64,000 bases of DNA from Zygnema cylindricum (Eukaryota > Streptophyta > Zygnematophyceae > Zygnematales > Zygnemataceae). How positions within the stretch are numbered: position 1 is the stretch's first letter; every line of letters begins with the position of its first letter. The position numbers and the translations under genes were made by a program. Positions 58,001 through 64,000 of this stretch are shown here, one piece after another. Where the stretch lies: NCBI GenBank assembly GCA_037447655.1, contig JBBHKE010000952.1:1-64000 (forward strand). Direction: 5' to 3'. Below the pieces are notes generated by a model, which was given only the letters and a program-made list of their open reading frames with translations, searched no databases and was not told the DNA's origin.

Positions 58001-61000
58001 AGGTCACAATTCTTGTTATCGCTAACTGTTTGTGTAACTTAGTTAAAATTCTTGTTATCGCTATCAGTTTTTGTAATTTAGGTAACAATTGTTATTATCG
58101 CTACCAGTTTGTGTAATTTAGGTCACAATTCTTATTATCGCTAACTGTTCGTGTAATTTAAGTAACAATTCTTGTTATCGCTATCAGTTTGTGTAATTTA
58201 GGTAACAATTCTTGTTATCGCTAACAGTTTTTGCAGTTTAGGTAACAATTATTGTTATTGCTAACAGTTTGTATAAGTTAGATAATAATTCCTGTAAGCG
58301 CAAACTGTTTGTGAAATTTAGATAACAATTCCTGTGATCGCTTACTGTTTGGTTGATTTAGGTAACAATTTTTGTTATCGCTAACTGTTTGTGTAATTTA
58401 GGTAACAATTCTTGTAATCGCTAATAGTTTGTGTAAGTTAGGTAACAATACTAGGAAGCGCAAACAATTTGTGAAATTTAGATAACAAATCTAGTTGTCG
58501 CTAACTGTTTGGTTAATTTAGGTAACAATTCTTGTTATCGCTAAAAAATTGTGTAGTTAAGGTAACAATTCTTATTATCGCTAACAGTTTGTGTAAGTAA
58601 GGTAACAATTCCTGTAAGCGCAAATAGTTTGTGTAATTTAGATATCAATTTCTGTTATCGCTAATTGTTTGGTTACTTTAGGTAACAATTCTTGTTATCG
58701 CTAACTGTTTCTATAATTTAGGTAACAATTGTTGTTATTGTTTACAATTTGTGTAGTTTAAGAAACAATTTTTGTTATCGCTAGCAGTTTGTGTAATTTA
58801 GGTAATAATTCTTGTTATCGCTAACTGTTTGTGTAATTTTAATAACAATTCTTAATATCGCTAACAGTTTGTGTAATTTAGGTAATGATTCTTGTTATCG
58901 ATAACTGTTTGTGTAATTTAGGTAACAATTCTTGTAGTTGCTAAATGTTTGGTTAATTCAGGTTACAATTATTGTTATGGCTAACGGTTTGTGTAACTTG
59001 GGAAACATTTCTTCTTTTCGCTAACTATTTGTGTAGTTTAAGTAACAATTCTTGTTATCGCTAACAGTTTGTGTAATTTTGGTCACAATTCTTGTTATCG
59101 CTAACGTTTTGTGTACTTTAGGTATCAATTCCGGTTATCGCTAACCATTTTTGTAATTTAGAAAACAATTTTTGTTATCGCCAACAGTTTGTGTAATTTA
59201 GGTCACAATTATTGTTATCACTAACAGTTTGTGTAAGTTAGGTAAGAATTCCAGGAAGCGCAAACAATTTGTGTAATTTAGTTAACAATTCCTGTTGTCG
59301 CTAACTGTTGGTTAATTTAAGTATCAGTTCTTGTTATCGCTAACAATTTGTGTAGTTTAAGTAATAATTCTTGTTATCACTAACAGTTTGTGTAAGTTAG
59401 GTAACAATTTCTGTAAGCACAAACTGTTTGTGTAATTTAGATAATAATTCCTGTTATCGCTTACTGTTAGGTTAATTTAGGTAACAATTCTTGTTATCGC
59501 TAACTGTTTGTGTAAGTAAGGTAACAATTCCTGTAAGCGCAAATAGTTTGTGTAATTTAGATAACAATTTCTGTTATCGCTAACTGTTTGGTTACTTTAG
59601 GTAACAATTCTTGTTATCGCTAACTGTTCTGTAATTTAGGTAACAATTGTTGTTATCGTTTACAATTTGTGTAGTTTAAGTAACAATTGTTGTTATCGCT
59701 AGCAGCGTACAATTTGTGTAGTTTAAGTAACAATTCTTGTTATCGCTAACAGTTTGTGCAATTTTTGGTCACAATTCTTGTTATCGCTAACAGTTTGTGT
59801 AAGTTAGGTAACAATTTTTGTAAGCGCAAACGGTTTGTGTAATTTATATAACTATTCCTGTTATCTGTAACTGTTTGGTTAATTAAGGTAACAATTCTTG
59901 TTATTGCTAACCGTTTGTGTAATTTAAGAAACAGATCTTGTTATCGCTAACAATTTGTGTAGTTTAAGTAACATTTCATTTTATCGCTAACTGTTAGTGT
60001 AATTTAGGTAACAATTCTTGTTATAGCTAACCGTTTCTGTAATTTAGGTCACATTTCTTATTATTGCTAACTGTTTGTGTACCTTAGGTACCAATTCCTA
60101 TTATCGCTAACTGTTTGTGTAGTTTAGGAAACACTTCTTGCTATCGCGAACTCTTTTATGTAATGTAGGTGACAATTTTTGTTATCGCTAACAGTTTGTG
60201 TAATTTAGGTCAATATCCTTGTTATTGCTAACAATTTTTGTAATTTAGGTAACAATTCTTGGTATCACTAACTGTTTGTGTAATTTAGGAAACAATTCTG
60301 GTAATCGTTAATAGTTTTTGTAATTTTGGTAACAATTCTTATCATTGCTAACAGTTTGTGTAATTTAGGTCACAATTCTTGTTATCGCTAACTGTTTGTG
60401 TACTTTAGGTACAAATTTTAGTTATCGCTAAACGTTTGTGTAATTTAGGAAACAATTCTTGTTATTGCTAATTGTTTGTGTAATTTAGGTAAAAAAAATT
60501 GTTATCGCTTACAGTTTGTGTAATTTAGGTCACAATTCTTGTTATCGCTAACAGTTTCTGTAATTTAGGTAACAAATCTTGTTATCGTTAACTGTTTGGT
60601 TAATTTAGGCAACAATTCTTGTTATCGCTAACTGTTTGTGTAATTTAGGTAACAATTCTTGTTATCGCTAACAGTTTGTGTAATTAAGGTAACGATTCTT
60701 GTTATCATTAACAGTTTTTGTAATTTAGGTAACAATTCTTGTTATCGCTAATAGTTTTTGTGATTAAGGTAACAATTATTGTTATCGCTAACCGTTTTTG
60801 TAATTTAAGAAACAATTCATCTTATCGCTACAGTTTGTGTAAGTTAGGTAACAATTCTTGTAAGCGCAAACAGTTTGTGTAATTTAGATAACAATTCTTG
60901 TTGTCGCTAACTGTTTGGTTAATTTAGGTAACAATTCTTGTTATCGCTAACAGTTTGTGTAATTTAGGAAACAATTCTTATAATCCCTAACAGTTTTTGT

Positions 61001-61609
61001 AATTTAGGTAACAATTCTTGTTATCGCTAACTGTTTGTGTAATTTAGGTAACAATTCTTGTTATCGCTAACAGTTTTTGTAATTTAGGTAACAATTCTTG
61101 TTATCGCTAACTGTTTGTGTAATTTACGTAACAATTGTTGTTATCGCTAACAGTTTCTGTAAGTTAGGTAACAAATCTTGTTATCGCTAACAGTTTGTGT
61201 AAGTTAGGAAACAATTCTTGTTATCGCTAACAGTTTGTGTAATTTAGGTCACAATTCTTGTTATCGCTAACCGTTTGTGTAATTTAGGAAACAATTCTTG
61301 TTATCGCTAACTATTTGTGTAATTTAGGTAACAATTCTTGTTGTCACTAACTATTTCTGTAATTAAGGTAATAATTATTGTTATCGCTAACAATTTGTGT
61401 AGTTTAAGTAACCATTCTTGTTATTGCTAACAGTTGTGTAATTTAGGAAACAATTATTGTTATTCCTAACTCTTTGGTTAATTTAGGTAACAATTCTTGT
61501 TATCATTAACCGTTTGTGTAATTTAGGAAACAATTCTTTTTATCGCTAACAATTTGTGTAATTTAGGTAACAATTCTTGTTATCGCTAACAATTTTTGTA
61601 ATTTAGGTA

Positions 61610-62306
61610 TGTTTTGTTGTGAAAGCTTTCAGTCTCAGAGCAGCGCAGCAGCGCAGCTGCTATACAATAGAGCAGCGCAGCAGAGTAGCGCAGCAGCTAA
61701 GCTACAACATAGGACGACGCAACCATGATTATATTTGATATGGTCCCTACGGACAACGCAGCGTCTGATATTCTTAATGTGATTCTGTACAGGATAGAGC
61801 AACTGCGATAGATAATATTTTAGTCAATTTAGTGGGTAACTTAGTGGTAACTTATTGGGTAACTTAGTGGTAGCTTAGTGATAGCTCAGTTGTAGCTTAG
61901 TGATAGCTCACTGGTAGCTAGACAGATTAGTGGTAGCTTGGTGGTTTGACGTACCTCTCCAGTACACTAGTGTTGCCTGTTCAACACAAGTATAAGACTT
62001 AGGACTAAGAACATATTATGTATCCATACTTCCAAGCAGTAAAACTGCAGACAATTTTTGGGAAACTTCTGAGTATTATATCTTGAGTGTTGTCAGGTCA
62101 ATTGTGCTAAAACTTTGGTAGTTGTCAGTGTGAATGCTACTCTATATTCTAATAGAGCTTTGTGAGGTTTGGATGTTTCTATAAGAATTGGTGAGCACTT
62201 AAGAACAGCTGTTTGGAAGGATTCCTGATAGCTTTTGAGAGTGTATCATGTCTACTTCTGCTACTACTGCTGCTCCTTCACCTGCACCGGTGGTTGTAGA
62301 ACAACA
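61610..62306 (+). repeat. S4 LTR, mosaic of the S1 and S2/S3 types
   Basis: Starts TGTTTTGTTGTGAAAGC where the satellite stops and ends GAACAACA. The first about 90 bases have the GCAGC-rich motif of S2/S3. From about 61765, the sequence follows S1 (TCTGATATTCTTAATGTG, then expanded TAGCTTAGTGGTAGC-type repeats at 61829-61940). Confidence 0.88.
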
Positions 62307-62629
62307 GGTTATGGGCCTGTCATCAAGAATTCCTATCTTTTCCGGTGATAAGTATGTTTACTGGGCGGATATGGTGGAGACACATTTTGAGAATGTGAAT
62401 CTTTTGGATATATTGGATGGTTCGCTGGATGAATCTCATTCGTTATAGTCTAAGAAAAATACGCAAGCTCGTTCTATTCTGAAATTCTGTATATCTGAGG
62501 ACTTAGCTATGTCTCGGATAAAAATAAAAAAAACAATTGATATCTGGAAATCCCTTAGAAGTGATTATGAAAAGGCTAATGTGCAGGAAGAGCTTTTATT
62601 GGCTGGAAAAATTTGGGACTATAACTTTT
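62248..62629 (+). pseudogene. S4 gag fragment
   Basis: Starts MSTSATTAAPSPAP in the LTR and runs through the primer-binding site (GGTTATGGGCC at 62307-62317) and FSGDKYVYWADMVETHF. A TAG near 62446 replaces the Trp of the SDPSW.KKN motif seen in S3, and homology ends at GGGACTATAA. The rest of the element is absent from the window. Confidence 0.92.
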
Positions 62630-63285
62630 GAAAAGTAAGGTTTAGTAAGCCTTAAGAATTTGATTCTAGGACTTAGAATATTTTTAGACCACCAACTATT
62701 CAATATTTGCTATAATTATTGTGGATTTTTAGTATCTTGTTGAATAGTTATCTTTGAGTTTATTAGTATGTACGGCCGCCTATGAATGTAGACGAGAAAC
62801 ATAACTTCCGGATTTTTTGGGTCTAGATATTGTTACTTGACAATTTTTGGTCCAAGTACTTAGATTTTTGTCAGTAGATATTTAGGTGAACCCTGTACAT
62901 ACGTTTTTGATGTTTTCTAGATATTTTAGATGTTTTCTAGATCTTTTAAGATGTTTTCTAGATCTTTTGAGTATTTAGTTCAATTAGGATTGATCAATTC
63001 AATACAGAATGTACATTCTACACCAGAATTAAGGAAATGAGAGCACTGAGTGCAGTTTAAGGTGTTTTATGCNNNNNNNNNNGAAACCTCAATGTATGGT
63101 GTGGTGTAGAACAGATGCAGTGTAGTAAAACATGTGTTTTTGGCTGATTCAGATCTGAGAGAAAGAGTGTGTGCTCTATATCTCTCCTGATTTCCAAAGG
63201 TTTTGGTTGTGAGGGGATTTGGAAATCTGAGAGAGTCAGTGATTCAGGTGTGAGGAGAGATCTTTTGTCTAAAGGTTTAGGGGAG
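62630..63285. other. Unclassified sequence, probably the 3' end of another LTR element
   Basis: Contains three tandem units of about 21 bp starting GATGTTTTCTAGAT (62909-62970), ten Ns at 63073-63082, and a terminal polypurine tract AAAGGTTTAGGGGAG (63271-63285). No protein domain is recognised, and a 144-codon minus frame across the gap is not credible. Confidence 0.55.
63073..63082. other. Assembly gap (10 N)
   Basis: Ten undefined bases. True length unknown, so positions to the right are relative only. Confidence 0.99.
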
Positions 63286-64000
63286 TGTTGGTTTTGGAAA
63301 CCTTTAGTCCTCTCTATATCTCGTGTGTGAGAAAGAGAGTCTAGACTTAGTCGGTTTTTGTGTACAAAATGATGTGACGTAGACAAGATGTGGTGTGGTA
63401 TGTAACTCCAAAGGTAGTTCACAGATTTGGTACACTCTATGTACACGTGTCGGTCCGTGGGGAAGTCAAGCTTGGTTGAGCTTGTTGACAAAGTACATAT
63501 TTACTTGAGGGACCAGATTTACACGTGGAGGTTCATCTTCGGTGATGGATGAATACGCGGACGGCGGACGGAGTTCGCCTTCATTTTTGGAAGAGAAATA
63601 TTGACCGAGCCGTCATTTCAGCAAACTAACATTGACTGCGTACTTTAGCAATGGCTAGGGTTAAGGGTTGATGTAAATACTTGTACGGTAGATGGCGCGA
63701 TTTAGTTTGATTAATATTTAGTGTACCGACACACCACGGTAGTTGTGGTACGGTGTAGATCAGCTGTAGGTTGACTTTGTATATGTAGGACTTAGAATGT
63801 TTTGGAGTTAGGAATTCTGTGCATGGAAAACTGTAAAGCAGTTTTTGGGTGTCTCTGAATTACAAGATCTTTCTTATCTTTGGGCAAACCTTTGTGAAAT
63901 TTTGTATGTGATTTTTTTGGTGTATAATTTACATTGTTGCAAATTTTCAGACCTAGGGTGATTCTGGTTTGCTTGGGACTTCAATGTGAAGTTGGTCTTT
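63286..64000 (+). repeat. Start of a divergent copia-type LTR, continues past the window
   Basis: TGTTGGTTTTGGAAACCTTTAG follows a polypurine tract, exactly like the S1 3' LTR junction. Further words echo the S LTRs (TAGGACTTAGAATG near 63787, GCAGTTTTTGGGTGTCTCTGA near 63838), but most of the sequence is unrelated to S1-S4. Being preceded by a polypurine tract, it should be a 3' LTR (inference). Confidence 0.7.

Larger units (their letters stand above)
47015..61609. repeat. 40-bp satellite array, right segment (about 365 copies)
   Basis: Same monomer and orientation as the left segment. Recurring variants are a type with CCTGTAAGCGCAAACAG, followed in most cases by ATAACAATTC and a unit with GTTTGGTTAATTTAG, and one with CAATTTGTGTAGTTTAAG. 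Their ordered recurrence shows higher-order organisation. Monomers contain a short inverted repeat, GTTATCGCTAAC. No genes inside. Confidence 0.97.

Noticed and set aside
39764-61609. Telomere-type repeat
   Set aside because: The unit is 40 bp and lacks TTTAGGG or TTAGGG arrays.
39764-61609. Derivation of the satellite from the MITE-like ends (shared ATCGCTA..AGTGTTG-like words)
   Set aside because: The similarity covers only about ten bases with mismatches; not enough to claim common origin.
61605-61609. AGGTA as target duplication of S4
   Set aside because: The 3' end of S4 is missing, so there is no second copy to compare.
63057-63491. 144-codon minus-strand frame across the N gap
   Set aside because: Runs through undefined bases and the polypurine tract/LTR junction; no coding signature.

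Overview
The window looks like a repeat-dominated, probably pericentromeric or otherwise heterochromatic piece of a land-plant nuclear genome. The evidence is one plausible single-exon gene with a CT-rich leader, several nested Ty1/copia LTR retrotransposons, TA-flanked MITE-like elements, and a very long 40-bp tandem array. There are no bacterial gene clusters, rRNA genes or convincing tRNA genes. The species cannot be named from the sequence. A run of ten Ns (63073-63082) marks an assembly gap.

Layout. 1-9263 is mostly single-copy, AT-rich sequence. It carries one unrecognised membrane-protein gene on the minus strand (1495-2631), four related CACCGTG-ended MITE-like elements, a pair of AT hairpins, and a small in-frame 93-bp tandem duplication. 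9264-35391 is a stack of nested copia elements. M1 (minus strand) is the oldest and most decayed. A solo LTR (TSD GACAT) sits in its 3' LTR, and full-length S1 (TSD CATGG) sits in its 5' LTR. Next comes M2 (minus strand), whose gag is split by the complete plus-strand element P, a close relative of M2. 35746-39503 is S2, a copia element cut off inside reverse transcriptase. 39504-61609 is a tandem-repeat domain. It starts with degenerate 101-bp repeats and continues as about 17 kb (roughly 430 copies) of a 40-bp satellite with higher-order structure. The young copia element S3 interrupts it at 42301-47014 (TSD TATGT). 61610-64000 holds a truncated S4 copy, an unclassified stretch with the gap, and the start of another, divergent copia LTR that runs off the window.

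How the parts work together. All retroelements show the copia order gag, protease, integrase, reverse transcriptase, RNase H. Two subgroups are present: S1-S4 (LTR ends TGTTG...CAACA, gag zinc knuckle, repeat-bearing INT-RT linker) and M1/M2/P (LTR about 1.05-1.1 kb, gag starting MEV..). In both subgroups the gag start codon lies inside the LTR. The primer-binding site is immediately downstream, is itself translated, and matches the anticodon arm of plant initiator tRNA-Met rather than its 3' end. This implies a half-tRNA primer of the kind known for Drosophila copia and yeast Ty5. None of the elements has an intact coding region; S3 comes closest, with three single-base frame breaks plus a missing 3' end.

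The most notable features are the higher-order 40-bp satellite, the translated half-tRNA primer site shared by two copia subgroups, and the dated series of insertions that can be read from the target-site duplications.
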